From Canariomyces notabilis (lineage: Eukaryota > Ascomycota > Sordariomycetes > Sordariales > Chaetomiaceae): a DNA stretch of 64,000 nucleotides. The notes beneath the pieces were generated by a model that did no database searches, was not told the origin of the DNA, and was given only the letters and a program-made list of their open reading frames with translations. The DNA lies in NCBI RefSeq assembly GCF_033297395.1, contig NW_027041823.1, forward strand, positions 1,593,722 through 1,657,721, read 5' to 3'. This document shows, piece by piece, positions 23,601 to 34,794 of this stretch. Position numbers and translations under genes: made by a program. The stretch's first letter is position 1. Every line of letters begins with the position of its first letter.

Positions 23601-24683
23601 ATGTTAGAACGCGTGCCCCGCATACCTGCGCGTCGCCAAGCCTCCACTTTACGGAACACCGAAAGTACCTCCATCGAGCCTGACAGAACATGGTTTGTCG
23701 AACGGATCCATCTGAGCTTGTCCGTAGCTGCAAGTTCCATTCAGGCCGGGCACATATTTTTATGAGTTATATCCACCGAACAAATGCTGAGGTTCGTCCA
23801 AGCTCGTCCAGATAGGGCGATACTTGGACACTAACAGTAACAGTTTTACTTCGTGGACTCTGTTGTCATCGTGTCAACTGCAGTTAGACAGCTGCAACTA
23901 CCAACGAGTCATGAGCTGGGGGACTGGTCTCCAAAACTCCGAAACTTTCTCAATCTCCTCCATCGATCTGTTATCATCGCGAACTAGGTACCTTACGGAA
24001 TACCTCTCACAGTAATTACGGATACACACATACGGATACAGTACCAACTGTCCGCCAATTCTTACACTAGCCTCGTACTGTACTGTATGTATGGACATAA
24101 ATACGCTACATGCACTACGACGCTGTTCCAAGGAAACTCAAATACCTGAACATGGGCTTGCCAATAAACGTTGAGATTATAGACTACTTCCGGTTAGATC
24201 TGGACTGCTCCAGTTCCTGTGCCGCTACACTCCGGTTCTCAGCCCTCTGCTCAAGGGCTTCGCTCTTTGAGAACCTCCAGATTCTATGACTGGAGTACTT
24301 CGTAGGTGCTCCGACTGCACCGAGTACATACCTGCCATATTTCCTTGATATCGCTCCAACACGTGTGCTTGAGCTTATACTAGATCACAACCTTTGATCT
24401 GAGGCCAGGCGCAGTACCGAATTCCAAACTCTTCGTCGCGTACTTTTCGGCTAGGGTGACTTACATACCTATACAATGTGATAATATTACTGTATGCATG
24501 TATTGTTCAGTACAGTACCTGAATTCAGTTGACATGTGCCATTTGACAGTTTCCCGCCCAGTAGGGTAAGGTAAGTTAACCTCCAAAGATGGTTTAAGGG
24601 TCCGGCGTAAGTTTGGCTGTTGTATGTGGGCAATTCACTGGTCTCTCTGGTCTGTTATCGTTCTGTAAAGACTGATGAAAGCC
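20673..24683. other. Long gene-poor region
   Basis: About 4 kb without a supportable gene. Sequence composition is near even and frames are short. It contains a 20-bp perfect palindrome at 22591-22610 and several TACTGTAC/GTACAGTAC words (for example near 23450, 24065 and 24510). No transposase or RNA gene was recognised. Confidence 0.6.
22591..22610. repeat. Perfect 20-bp palindrome
   Basis: The sequence agactacagtactgtagtct equals its own reverse complement over all 20 bases. It could be a dimeric factor site or simply a cruciform-prone sequence. Confidence 0.85.
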
Positions 24684-24694
24684 ACATGCTGAGT
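24684..24694 (+). repeat. Left target-site duplication of the 1.7 kb element
   Basis: The 11-mer acatgctgagt here is repeated exactly at 26403-26413, immediately outside the terminal inverted repeats of the element between them. Confidence 0.75.
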
Positions 24695-24705
24695 TATCTC
24701 AGAAT

Positions 24706-24900
24706 CAGACGTTTTTTGTGGGCGTTGGGCGCTTCGCGCCAGACCAGAGGGCCGCTTCGCGGCCTGTCGCCTGCCCGTAACAATTGAAATTCTGGCCCAT
24801 GCGTGTATTGGCTAGGACACTTCCTAACCCAATTTGGGTAGGCATCTGTCCGGTACATGACGACCCACATTTCTTCCTGGACGCCCAAAAAAAACGTCTG
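24706..24900. repeat. Left end-hairpin of the foldback element
   Basis: Twenty-base arms at 24706-24725 and 24881-24900 pair with one mismatch. The enclosed DNA holds two more tiny GC-rich hairpins, GGCGC-TTC-GCGCC (24728-24740) and GGCCGC-TTC-GCGGCC (24750-24764). Confidence 0.85.
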
Positions 24901-25420
24901 AGGAAATAATCAGACTCCCGACGGGCTCACCTTTTCAAGCCCCATACAAATCCAGATTGACCACCACATACAACCACGTCGCATATACCACCACAACTAG
25001 TTGTAGCAAAACAAAATATACTCTGAAGATCTCCAGAAGCAAGCGAATCGAATGGTATAATTTTCATCGTGATGCGACAAGTGGAAGTGCGAAAGGTTGG
25101 CCCAAACGTAATTTGTTGCTTCCTTTTTCAACCTTGCCCGGAGGTTGACCCCCTCCAACTTTCCACCCAGTTGGCGCGCAACCACGATTTTCCACCACAA
25201 GGTCAATTCGCCATTGCTCTTCCTCAGAGAGCATTCGTATGGCCAGGATTCGTATTCGCGCAAGAGCAATGTGGCCCGGGAAAGAGAGGGTTATAAAGAG
25301 GCTTTGGCGCGATAACTGCGAATGATGCCGTTCTTGGGCCTCACCTTATGGTCGCTTGCGGCCAGGATACCTCAGGGCAAGGCCAGGAATCGCGAATTAG
25401 CCCAGGAAAGAGTATACCAT

Positions 25421-26036
25421 ACCCGTTGGCTCCACTTTCGTCAAGGGGCCACTATCAAGATAGTTGGGCGCAGAATTCGGAGACGGAACAAAATCCAGAG
25501 ACGATAGTACAATATATAGCATATCACTACAATCACTAACAGATGGGCAGTCTCATGCCCGGAAATCAGGCCATACTGTACTTTCAGGGAAATGGATATG
25601 ACAGTCAGAACCGCCTCTTCAAGGCGGTTCGAATGATACCTACTTTGAATGGATGCATCCTATATTTGGAGTGTCCTAGGTGAAAGTGTTGTATCTTGCA
25701 CCACATTCCAAACCCGACTTACAAGACCCAAGTCACCAGATTCAGCAACTTCCACCAAAATTCACCACAATTTCATCAAGCACTCCAAGAGTAATAGAAT
25801 ATATCCATTCAAAGTAAGTATCATTCGAACCGCCTTTTCAAGGCGGATCTAACAGTCATATCCATTTTCCAGGAAAAACAATGGTTGTAAAGATGCAGGT
25901 TGCTGGTGTTGCTGGCTAACAATTTTGTATGGGGAATGCACCAATTTCTGATGCGTCTCTGGATTTCGTTCCGTCCACGAATTTTGCGCCCAACTATCTA
26001 TAGTTGGCCCCTTTTTTGGGAGTGGAGCCAACGGGT
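25421..26036. repeat. Core long inverted repeat of the foldback element
   Basis: Outer arms are 25421-25503 and 25954-26036; inner arms are 25584-25660 and about 25800-25875. Each inner arm itself contains a short palindromic aaccgcc-tt-aaggcgg motif. Similarity weakens between the two arm pairs. Confidence 0.8.
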
Positions 26037-26261
26037 AGAGTTATGGTCGCGCGAGTAATCGTGGAACTACCTGTGAGTTGTTAGCAGCTGTCTGGCATAT
26101 GAGCAATGGGAATCAAACCAGAAAAAACATCCAGAAGAACGCCCTTGATTAGGGGATTATAGAACAGTTGTCGGATCGCGAATAGCTTCAATAACGGTAC
26201 AATGGTGGTTCTGGGTGCGTGGGTTTGAAAAGGTAACCCCCCTGGGACCCCGATTATTTCC

Positions 26262-26391
26262 TCAGACCAGTGTGTGCGGGTGGTCGGTAAGTGGGGTCTG
26301 GGTGGTTTGATTGGCTGGAATTGGCCAGTGGTACGTATCCAAGTCAATTACCGGGCCGTAAGGCCAATACAGCCCGCACACACTGGTCTGA
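26262..26391. repeat. Right end-hairpin of the foldback element
   Basis: Nineteen-base arms, tcagaccagtgtgtgcggg at 26262-26280 and its exact reverse complement at 26373-26391, enclose 92 bases. Confidence 0.9.
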
Positions 26392-26402
26392 ATTCTGTGA
26401 TA

Positions 26403-26413
26403 ACATGCTGAGT
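26403..26413 (+). repeat. Right target-site duplication of the 1.7 kb element
   Basis: Exact copy of acatgctgagt at 24684-24694. Confidence 0.75.
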
Positions 26414-28406
26414 GCGTCTACACTACGAGACTACGCAGAGCATCTGCGGACTCCCGCCCCAGAGGCCAGAGGCCACTCGTTGCAAGATTTCGGTACCCAC
26501 GTCACTGGATGGGGCAGCAACCGCTAAGCCACACGCGAAAAGCCCGTCAACTTCAGGCACCGGCGACGCAGGCCCCTGTTCCCTGTCGCGCGCCATCTCT
26601 TTCCGATCAATCAGGGTTGGGAAATTGCCCAGACCCGGATGGCCAACTCTTTCCCATCTCATCTCATCGTGTCGTCGTATCAAAGCGTGTTAGCGATCCA
26701 CAGCTACCACAGTAGTGTGGATGCCAGCGGGTCGTTTTTGGGACGTTTTCTAGCGTTCTTCCACAATGGCCGGGGGAAGAATTGTGTAGAATCTGATGCC
26801 GGCCAAACCTAACGTCTGAGCATTCAACGAGCATCATGGTACGTAAGTTAGAGCCTGGGATAATTCAGGCTCGTTGCTCAGGACAGCTAATACCTCTACC
26901 TTTAATACTACACTGGCTGAGTGTCCTTTTGAGATTTACTGGCAATCATTTACAGGTTCCAGCGCCGCCAAGCTACGCATTCCTTCTCCCTTTTGTCAGC
27001 GCAGCACTGCCCAATTGCATCCACTCCAGGGCAGCGGCGTCGATGCTTTCTGTGACACCTCCCGTACCGAGCCACTTTCCCACCCCGAGCTTTCCGTTTT
27101 CCGTTTCCACCTGCCTACCACCCAAACGTTAGCACATCCGGCCGGCACTAAAGCAGTGACCGCCAACAACCGCCTCGTACACAAGGGCAAGAGAAGAGAG
27201 GGTCTCCAGGCGGAACACGCGACACCGCCAGCATTTTCTACCTCGACAGCATCCACCTGCACTGTCGAAGCCCTGTTATTTTGCCTACTTCAAACAGCGT
27301 AAAGCGTAATCCTAATTCTATCACTTTTTCCGACGGGTTGCTGTCCAGCGAATACTATTAATTAGACATTCTGGCACTCCCGGGCGCTGACGGCAACGAA
27401 CTCTTGGCAACGCCCGAACCTGTCTCGAGATCTAGCTGGAGCCCACCCACTCGCTGGCTCGTACGAATCGTCCGCTCGTTATTTATCGACCATCTGAAGT
27501 GTTCGTTCAGCAGCAGCCCACGCGACTGCGTAGCCCGAACCGTTGACACAAACCCGACGCTCGCTGCACGATTGTGATACCCGCAAACACGCGATAGAGG
27601 GAGCACAAAGTCAATTTCCTTGCACCTCAAGCGGCCTATCATCCGTGGGCTTCGCCAGACGACCAACGCCGCATCCGCCAACCGCCCTGAAACCCGCCAT
27701 TCGAATCCCAGGATCCCCAGGCATAGCTGTGGCAGCCACGCACTAGTTGTCCCATCTCGGCCTCACGCTCGTTTTTTAGTCTCCTGCACCACGCGGTAGC
27801 GGGTTGGCCGACCGCCGCTGATACTGCACTACCGCCCGCTGCGTGCACCCTAGCTGGCTGTTGCCAGTAGCGCAGTTGGACTCGCCGGCGCCACCGCAGA
27901 AGAGCGCGCGGCGATCGTCAGAGTTGCCTGCTGCCGCTGCATACCGAAGCTCGCTCACTTGCTGAACCACAACTTGGGGGCCTCTGCGTGATACTCGTCA
28001 ATCGCTCTTTTCAAGTTTCCGATCTGCAAGTCCGGTTGGATGAGTCCGGACAAAGACGGCGAACGGACCGGCACTTATCCTCAATAGTTCTCCCCCGGAG
28101 GAATCAGGTCGCCGGGAGATCGTCATCTCATCTGCAGTCTGCGGGGGTTCGACGCAACATAACTGAGCACGCCAAGCGAACGAGGGCTGAGGAAAAGAAA
28201 GGGAGGGAGAAAAGTCTCAACCTGCAACAGCTGACAGGCCGACACCGAGCTTGACTGCGAATTGTGGTTTGGCTAGGCACAGGAGAGCGAGACATCGAGG
28301 GTTTCCCGTTTCGGTCGGGCGCTTCCCGTCATAGCCGGCCTTGCTGGTTTTGCGTCCTGCAGCTTGGAAACTTGACAAGCCCACTATCCCAGATCGGGCC
28401 TCCACC
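26414..28406. other. Intergenic and probable long leader upstream of the PanE-like gene
   Basis: No gene supported. The part from about 26,900 is rich in CT and CCA tracts, like the leader or promoter DNA of other genes in this window. A 142-codon frame (26874-27302) has no domain and is probably chance. Confidence 0.5.
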
Positions 28407-31227
28407 ATGGCACCCTTGACTCCCCGACTCAAGATCCTATCAGGTAAGTCGCTGCACTCGTGCTGTACCTCCTCTCGGTTCGTTTGTATCTTTTTTGTCT
28501 ACCTAGTCCTTGCCGCTCCAGCCTGCCTAGTGCGGCCTCGATTTCCGGGACGGACACCAGAAAAGAGTGGACATCATCTTGAAACCCTCCCACTCCCCCG
28601 TCCAACTCACCCGATCGCAACTACACTCGTTTGCCAAAAAACCTTTTTCTGGGAGCTGCTGCACATGCGACTTCGCTAGCAGAGCTAGAAATGTCGGACA
28701 ATGAGCTGATGAAAGTTGTCACAGTGGGCGGGAATCAGGTTTCTGCCTTCTTATCATGGCGGCTGCAAGCGACTAATGCCTGCGACGTCACTCTCGTGTG
28801 GAAGACGGGTTACGAGCATGTATCGCAGTACGGGATATCTTTCAAGTATGCGCTCCGCTTCCTCCGCCCAACCTCCTTGTTTCCACAATCTCATGTGCTG
28901 ACTGCGTTACGCCCAGGTCTCCCATCTTTGGTAACGAGCGGTTCAAGCCCAGGCATGGTATGTATTTCTTGCCCGCAAAGCTCCCCTCTCCCTTCCCTTC
29001 CGCAACAGCGCATCCTTTGCTGAACAGTTTATTTGCAGTCGTCCGGACCCCCGAGGAGGCAGCATCTCGCGGAGAGGGCGCGTTCGACTACGTTATCCTA
29101 TGTATAAAGGCACTCCCTGATGTCTACGACTTAGCCTCGGTGATCGACTCCGTCGTGACGCCCCAGCACACATGCATCCTCGTCAACACCACTCACGCAC
29201 TCGGCCTCGAATCAGCCATTGAGGAGCGATTCCCAACAAATGTGGTTCTCTCTCTCGTTTGCGGCGCTGATCTCGCACAGCTCGGGGCAAGCGAGTTCGA
29301 ACACAAGGGGTCAACTGAACTCTGGGTCGGGCCGGCAAACAAGGTTTCCGGCATTCCGTCCTCAATACAGGAGGACATGGCGCATGCTCTAGCCATGACG
29401 CTAAGCACAGGCCAAGTTGACTGCAAGGTGTCAGATAACATCCGACAGCAGCAGTTCGAGCGAGTAATCGGGTAAGTTGCACCAATTTGTGCACAAATGA
29501 ATAGAAGCTGACCTCATTTTTCTCCTCCCTTCAGCCCCATTGCCTTCCACCCTTTGACTGTGCTATTCGAGACGCCGAACTACGCTGCACTGCTCGAGAA
29601 AGTGGGTGTTTCCAAGCTGGTTTCCGACATAATCGATGAACTCCTCGCATTGGCGGAAGCCCGGGGGTGCAAGTTCCCGCCTGAGTTCAAACAAAACACA
29701 ATTGATGAGTTCGCACGATCCAGCGCAGAGAATATCATGTGGCAGGATTATGTTGCGAGGCGGCCCATGGAAGTCGAGACTTACCTTGGCTCGCCCATCA
29801 GATTATCTCAGGAAACTGGGCTGAGCGTGCCGCGGGTCGAGACGTTATATGCCCTCCTCCATCATCTCAACATAGCCAACCGCAACCGGCCCAAGGTCGA
29901 TGCCTCGCTGGGTCCACCGACCCGGCCGGGATCTCCGTCCACCATTCCCTCTCCTATTCCCCGGATATCTTCCCAGGGTACCCCGCGACTGGGCCCTAAC
30001 GGGATTCCTAATGGAAATGGTATGGGCCGACCACGGCCCAGGGGCCCGTCGATGGGGCCACCAGGACCGCCGGGGCCGGGCATGCGTCGTCCTCCACCGC
30101 CTATGAATGGGGCGCCGCCCAATGGCTACGGACGACCCCCGCCCAATGGAATGCCGGGCTCACGGGTCCAATCGCGGAGAAGTTCCATGGAGGGAGCCGA
30201 TCTGGAGGAGTTCAGCCACTTGGTGCTTTACGACGACATTCCTGAGGGTGGTGAAGCCGGCTACCCGCAGCCCAGCCCGCAGGAAATTGCTCTGAGGGAA
30301 AGGGAGCTGCAATTGCGGCAAAGAGAGCTTGCATTGAGAGAGCGTGAAATGAACCTAAGACGGGCAGCTGCCGGGGCGGGCCCGGGACCAAGAAGGGGAC
30401 CTCCACCACCAATGCGAAACAACGGCGGTGCGTTCGATGACGAAGACGAAGACGACGATTATTTCGACCCCAATGGTACACCAGGGGTTCCGATGATCGA
30501 CCCAGACAACTTCGACATGATGAGCGTCACGTCAAGGAAGAACCGGAAAGTGCCTAGTAGTTCCGCACAGTTTCGCATGAATCCCGAGCAAGATACGGGT
30601 CCCTCACGGGGAAGCAGGTTTCGACCTTGGAGTAGCAGGAGTCGATCGAGCCAGATCATGACGAACGCGATCCCCGGGCTCCATGATAACATCTTGGACG
30701 ACCCGCTACTGGGATTTACGTCTAACCGGTATGGCACCGTTGACCGAGGGGCATTGCATGGGGAGTCAAGGTCCAACTCCCTCACGGCCGCCCGTCTGGA
30801 CGAGCTTCAGTACAACCATGGACCGCCGCCTATGGGTATGAACGGGAACGGGCCTCGGCGGGCTAGTCAATCGCCGGGAACTCCCTACACCCCGTCGATC
30901 CGCGGCGGGGCGAGCGGGCGGCCGTCGCCTCCGAACGGGTATCCTGGCCCGCACATGAACGGCGGGCGTCCGTCTCCGCCCGACGGTGTGAAGCAGCCGA
31001 TGCCCCGGTACCCTCCCGGTCACGGCAATGTCGTTGCGCCTCAGCAGGTGGAGCAGCACGCCGGGGTGAGCTCCCTCCACCCACCATTGGGCAAGAATGT
31101 ACGAAGTCTGACCGGTAGTGCGAGCGGCAGCGCGGCCAGTGGTGATTCGTCCCATCTCGACTCGGAACCCTCTGCCCACAGCAGCCAGAGCAGTTTAGGT
31201 CCTCGCCCCCCGATTGGCGTCCGCTGA
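28407..31227 (+). CDS. Ketopantoate reductase (PanE/ApbA)-like protein with long low-complexity C-terminus
   Basis: Five exons, 28407-28443, 28725-28845, 28917-28957, 29039-29471 and 29535-31227, give 774 residues; introns are 281, 71, 81 and 63 nt and all phases close. The first splice rebuilds the nucleotide-binding turn: KILS joined to VGGNQVSAFLSWRL (about 9-26). The PanE/ApbA fold continues through CIKALPDVYDLASVID and the C-terminal helical domain ending near residue 330. From about 335 the chain is Pro/Gly/Asn-rich, with a predicted coiled coil of repeated ERE/RQRE units (about 455-480), an acidic patch, and a Ser-rich tail. This architecture matches fungal Mug72-like proteins more than the biosynthetic pantothenate enzyme, so a metabolic role is uncertain. 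The 281-nt first intron rests on recovery of the glycine motif. Confidence 0.88.
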
Positions 31228-33311
31228 TTGCGCCTTTTGTTGTTTTGTCCTTCTTTTTCCTTTTGCCTTCCTTTTTTCTTATTTTGCCTTGGTGCGTGCC
31301 CGCACCTTGATACAAGCCTCATTGTGCATGGCTGCGAAGATGAGCCGCGGCGTTTGCTCTGAAAAGATGAAGAGTCTGGTCTTAATCTTGGGAAAGGATC
31401 CAGCCTACGCCTTTTTGACCCGGGCGATGGCGTGTTGTTTGGTCTAGAAAGGAAAAGAGGTGTCTACCATTTGACCTTCCCAACTGTCTGGTCTAGACGG
31501 AGAGGAGGGAGACGAACACGACTTTACAAATGCATCGATTATGAGATCCTAGAGAAGCAAAAGAGCGTTGTGGAAGTGGATGGGGAATGGCAAGCTCTCT
31601 TGAAGCGACATTGGGGGCGGGAAGGCTTTATGCCTTATATACCTTGCCTAAGGTTGCGGAACAGCTACATTCGACGGCCGGCGGAGTGGAGATGGCGCGT
31701 ACAAAAGGGACAAGACGCAAAAGACCTTAATATCTAGTTTCGGGGATTTGGGGTTTCCTGATGATCTGTCTTGTCTGGCTCGTGTGGAAGCGTGACAAGA
31801 CGGGAAGGGAAAGCCTGAATCCTACCTCTCTACCTGCTGCTACCTACAGCCTACCTACCTACTGAATTACCTACCGAGTACATAGGGGCATTTTCATTGT
31901 TCTCTCTTCCTTCATTTATCCGCGACAGTTTTCTTTGCGTGATGTTTTCTTGACTTATGGTAACGCTGCACTGGTAAAATCGACTGCATTTGTCTGTCTG
32001 TCTATGCTTGGTCAGCCTTCGCATAGTGTTTCTTGCTATCTTTCTTTCTTCCATCTAATGTACTGTGTAAAGCGGCTTTTTACTTTGTTGCCTTGTTCTA
32101 GGATGCAAGGGTGGCTGGATTGCTGGATGGATGGGGTGGGAGGGTGGATGATAGATGGTACGGGATGGGACATAGCGTACCTTAACTTGTAATGAATGAA
32201 TCAGACCACGCCTTCTTTCGAGGGCCACCTATCTACGCCACTTTAATGGTTGAGGTGACCGGGAAGGTTTCCTGGCTGCTGCTGGCTGTGCGTGATGGAC
32301 AGTGTGGATGAGGAGTATTCGTCCGTCCTTTAGGGGGGACACTGGAGGTCGATTGCGGTGAGGGAAGTAAAACGCAGGGGAAGATGGTAGATAGGAGGAG
32401 GCAGTGTAGAGTATAAACTCATACCTCGGTCTCTTCCCCCTATACCGCCTTGTGTATGTCTATCTCGCAGTTCTGTAGATCATGTCTTTGGCCGCACCTC
32501 GAGGGCAAGGTGTCCCACCCTTGGTCCTAGTTACTATAGTACAGTACCTTGCCACGCGAGGTTTATGGGAATATCTGCTCCTATTTGTCGTCCACTAGCC
32601 GCTGAGGTCAGTCATGTAAATTACACCCCGTTGGAGTTGTCCGGATGATCTGTAATGGGCTGGTGGAGGCTTTACGTCGTCACTCAGTTCACGCTTTTCT
32701 TTGGCCATGCTAATGATATGTATGAGGGCCATTTCAGATTTGATAGCTGTGTAGTTACTGACTTACCTCTGGTGATATGGGTTGATGGCCCCCTTGACTC
32801 TGGAAGTTTTCTATGGTGAGTACCTGACTTGCAACCTTGGGAATGAGGGCGGATGTGAGCAGACTTTGAGCGCCAGTGTTCCAAAACCCATTCATAGCTC
32901 GCACTCTTTCTTAGCAGTTGCCATATGACAATATCCTCCACTTGAATGTAAGGCCATGCTTGTGGACGGAGCGACAGAAACCTCCAGGACTACGGTGAAC
33001 GATGTTGGTGTTTCTGGGTGCTGAGGTGCTGTACTCAGTGGTAGTATAGCACGGTGCACACATCCACTATCCAGCACCTAGCCCCACCACTGGCAGTGCT
33101 GCAGTGATAGGGCTGCCCCGCTCTCTTGTTCTTCCAGAACATCAATCGAAAACTTGGATCGCAAAGAAACACCTAGTTCAACTTGCTTATTTATACGTCA
33201 AAGCATACGAGGCAGAGCCCATCACACGCCTGAGATAGCTGGTAAACTGGTGTCCAAACATCGTGGCTCGACCGTACCATTGTGCCGTAATCACCCAGGT
33301 CCGCCGAACAC
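31228..33311. other. Intergenic region, 2.1 kb
   Basis: No gene supported. The first few hundred bases are T-rich and likely 3' untranslated sequence of the PanE-like gene. TACC-type short repeats lie at about 31,822-31,877 and GGAT-type repeats at about 32,113-32,158. Confidence 0.55.
31822..31877. repeat. Imperfect TACC/CTAC microsatellite
   Basis: Repeated TACCTAC units, interrupted, are visible over about 55 bases. The same TAGGTAGG-type word recurs at about 40,362-40,393. Confidence 0.6.
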
Positions 33312-33844
33312 ATGGCGACGCGCAGCTTCAACACAAACACAACATCCCGCCAGTCAATAGCCACATCAGGAGGCGCTGTCAAGGCTCGGCAGCTGGTACG
33401 TCTTTCCTATACTTGCAGCATACAACTAGGCCTGTTCGCTTCCGTCTCAAATACAGCATCTCTATTCATAGTCCCCAGTGCCCCTTTTGACCAAGCAGTC
33501 CCACTCCGGCTTATATGATACACCTGCAGTCCTGAAGCAGCGAGGCTACACAGACTCGTTCAAACGCTGTAGACTAACTTGTAATCACCATTGCCAGGCC
33601 CAACTCCACTCACAGCTGGCGCAACTCTCTGCTAATCTGGCCGACACTGAAAACCTCTTGCGTATGACAAGCGTGCAAGCCGAGTCCATGCGCGGGCTGG
33701 GCAGCTGGCATGCGGGATTGTAAGTGAACCGCATTCCCCTGTGCCGTCCCCGGCCGTCCCTAATACCGCCGTGGCAGGTTCATGGCCGCCAGCAAGGTTC
33801 TCGGAGAAGAATCGGTACAACAGCAACAGGGCAGCCAGTCGTGA
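33312..33844 (+). CDS. hsk3: DASH complex subunit Hsk3
   Basis: Three exons, 33312-33395, 33598-33719 and 33778-33844, give a 90-residue protein; introns are 202 and 58 nt. The DASH/Dam1 complex couples fungal kinetochores to spindle microtubules, and Hsk3 is one of its small subunits. The join gives KARQL followed by AQLHSQLAQLSANLADTE, then NLLRMTSVQAESMRGLGSWH and FMAASKVLGEE, the coiled-coil signature of filamentous-fungal Hsk3. The first intron ends with GACTAAC and TTGCCAG. The second donor GTAAGT and acceptor GGCAG keep phase. The N-terminus (1-23) is Ser/Thr-rich and the tail Gln-rich. The 202-nt first intron is long; a small extra exon inside it cannot be excluded. Confidence 0.87.
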
Positions 33845-34278
33845 GGTCTTGGGGCATAGCCGTCCATGATGCAGTGGCGGGGCCGTCGTTGTAGCGGTCC
33901 GTACCGTATGTCGGCCTTGCTTAATCGCAACGGCAAGGGCTGTGCTTGGCGGGCCGTTTGATATGAACAGCTCCTTCAGGGCGGTGGGATCGTGGATCGT
34001 GTTTGCGCTCAGAAAACATGGCCTTTGGCCATATCAAGATTGGGGCGCCGACAGGAGAAGCCGTAGTCGGTGCTCAGGATCCGGAGATGTCTCCAGGAAC
34101 GAGCCTAGTCAAGACCAAGGCTAGTTATATAAGGAATACGAGCTCCCGTCTTCTGCACCATCAAGTTTCTCTGGTCTCGTCTTTCAAGGAGCTAGCCGAC
34201 CATGGGTTTGGCTCCGTGCATTGTGAATGTGAGGATCACAGGACAAGCATTGGGGTCGACATTCCGACTTGGATAATC
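33845..34278. other. Intergenic region
   Basis: It lies between convergent 3' ends; nothing recognisable. Confidence 0.6.
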
Positions 34279-34794
34279 TCAACCCTTTAGTTTCTTTCGC
34301 TGTAAAGAAGCAGCGTCGTCTGAAACTGCTCGCTCCGTTTTCCTCTTCGGCCTCGACGCGCTGACTGGATATCGCCTTTCCCTTCCACATGTATGGCAGG
34401 CTCGTACCAGGACATCAGCCCAAGGCTTATTACCGCCCTTGCTCTTGTTCTCAACCGTGGATGTACAAGACTCGCCCTCGATGAGAACAGAATCGCAGAA
34501 CTTGCAGATGGCCTGTTTCACTGCCGGCTTAAGGCGGATTCTGGTCTTGAGGGACACGGAGCGCAAATCAGTGGCCAACCGCCTGCTCATGCCCTGCAAG
34601 GGTACCGAGGTTGGACCATCCGGAGCTGGCAGACGTGCTGAATCACTGGGAGCGCCAATGCTAGCACCAGTGACATGAGAGCCATGGGTTTGGCGTTGCG
34701 TTGAGAGGAAAGTGGCGGCTTGCTGAAGGAACGAGATGCGCGAGTAGATGGCCTTGTTCTGCACTCCGCCGCCAGTTTTGTTCCCCTTTGCCAT
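34279..34794 (-). CDS. RNase P/MRP subunit of the Rpr2/Rpp21/Snm1 family
   Basis: A single-exon gene of 171 residues starting at ATG 34794. It carries the family's zinc-ribbon: Cys97-x2-Cys100 (ICKFCDSVLIEG) and Cys133-x2-Cys136 (ACHTCGRERRYPV), preceded by a helical segment near the N-terminus (IYSRISFLQQAATFL) and a basic RTRIRLKPAVKQ-like stretch. Members are protein subunits of RNase P (tRNA 5' processing) or RNase MRP (rRNA processing); sequence alone does not tell me which. The C-terminus is strongly basic and likely binds RNA or acts as a nuclear signal. It is divergent from sub2. Confidence 0.9.
   Translation of the reverse strand: MAKGNKTGGGVQNKAIYSRISFLQQAATFLSTQRQTHGSHVTGASIGAPSDSARLPAPDGPTSVPLQGMSRRLATDLRSVSLKTRIRLKPAVKQAICKFCDSVLIEGESCTSTVENKSKGGNKPWADVLVRACHTCGRERRYPVSASRPKRKTERAVSDDAASLQRKKLKG

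Larger units (their letters stand above)
24695..26402. mobile_element. Non-autonomous foldback / Mutator-like DNA transposon, 1708 bp
   Basis: Ends are inverted: the left begins tatctcagaatcagac and the right, read inward, tatcacagaattcagac. An 11-bp perfect direct repeat flanks the element, the duplication size expected of Mutator-like elements (9-11 bp). Inside are further inverted pairs: 24896-24911 with 26252-26267 (16 bp perfect), 25421-25503 with 25954-26036 (about 85-90% match by eye), and 25584-25660 with about 25800-25875 (similar). The core therefore folds into one long hairpin around 25,700-25,770. Each end also carries its own hairpin (24706-24725 with 24881-24900; 26262-26280 with 26373-26391). 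No transposase frame is present, so movement would depend on an enzyme elsewhere. The superfamily is inferred from duplication length and inverted-repeat layout. Confidence 0.75.

Noticed and set aside
24684..26413. Helitron or TTAA-type (piggyBac) origin of the element
   Set aside because: It has inverted ends and an 11-bp duplication, which neither class produces.
26874..27302. 142-codon plus-strand frame upstream of the PanE-like gene
   Set aside because: Composition is that of CT-rich leader DNA; no domain and no splice connection to the downstream gene.
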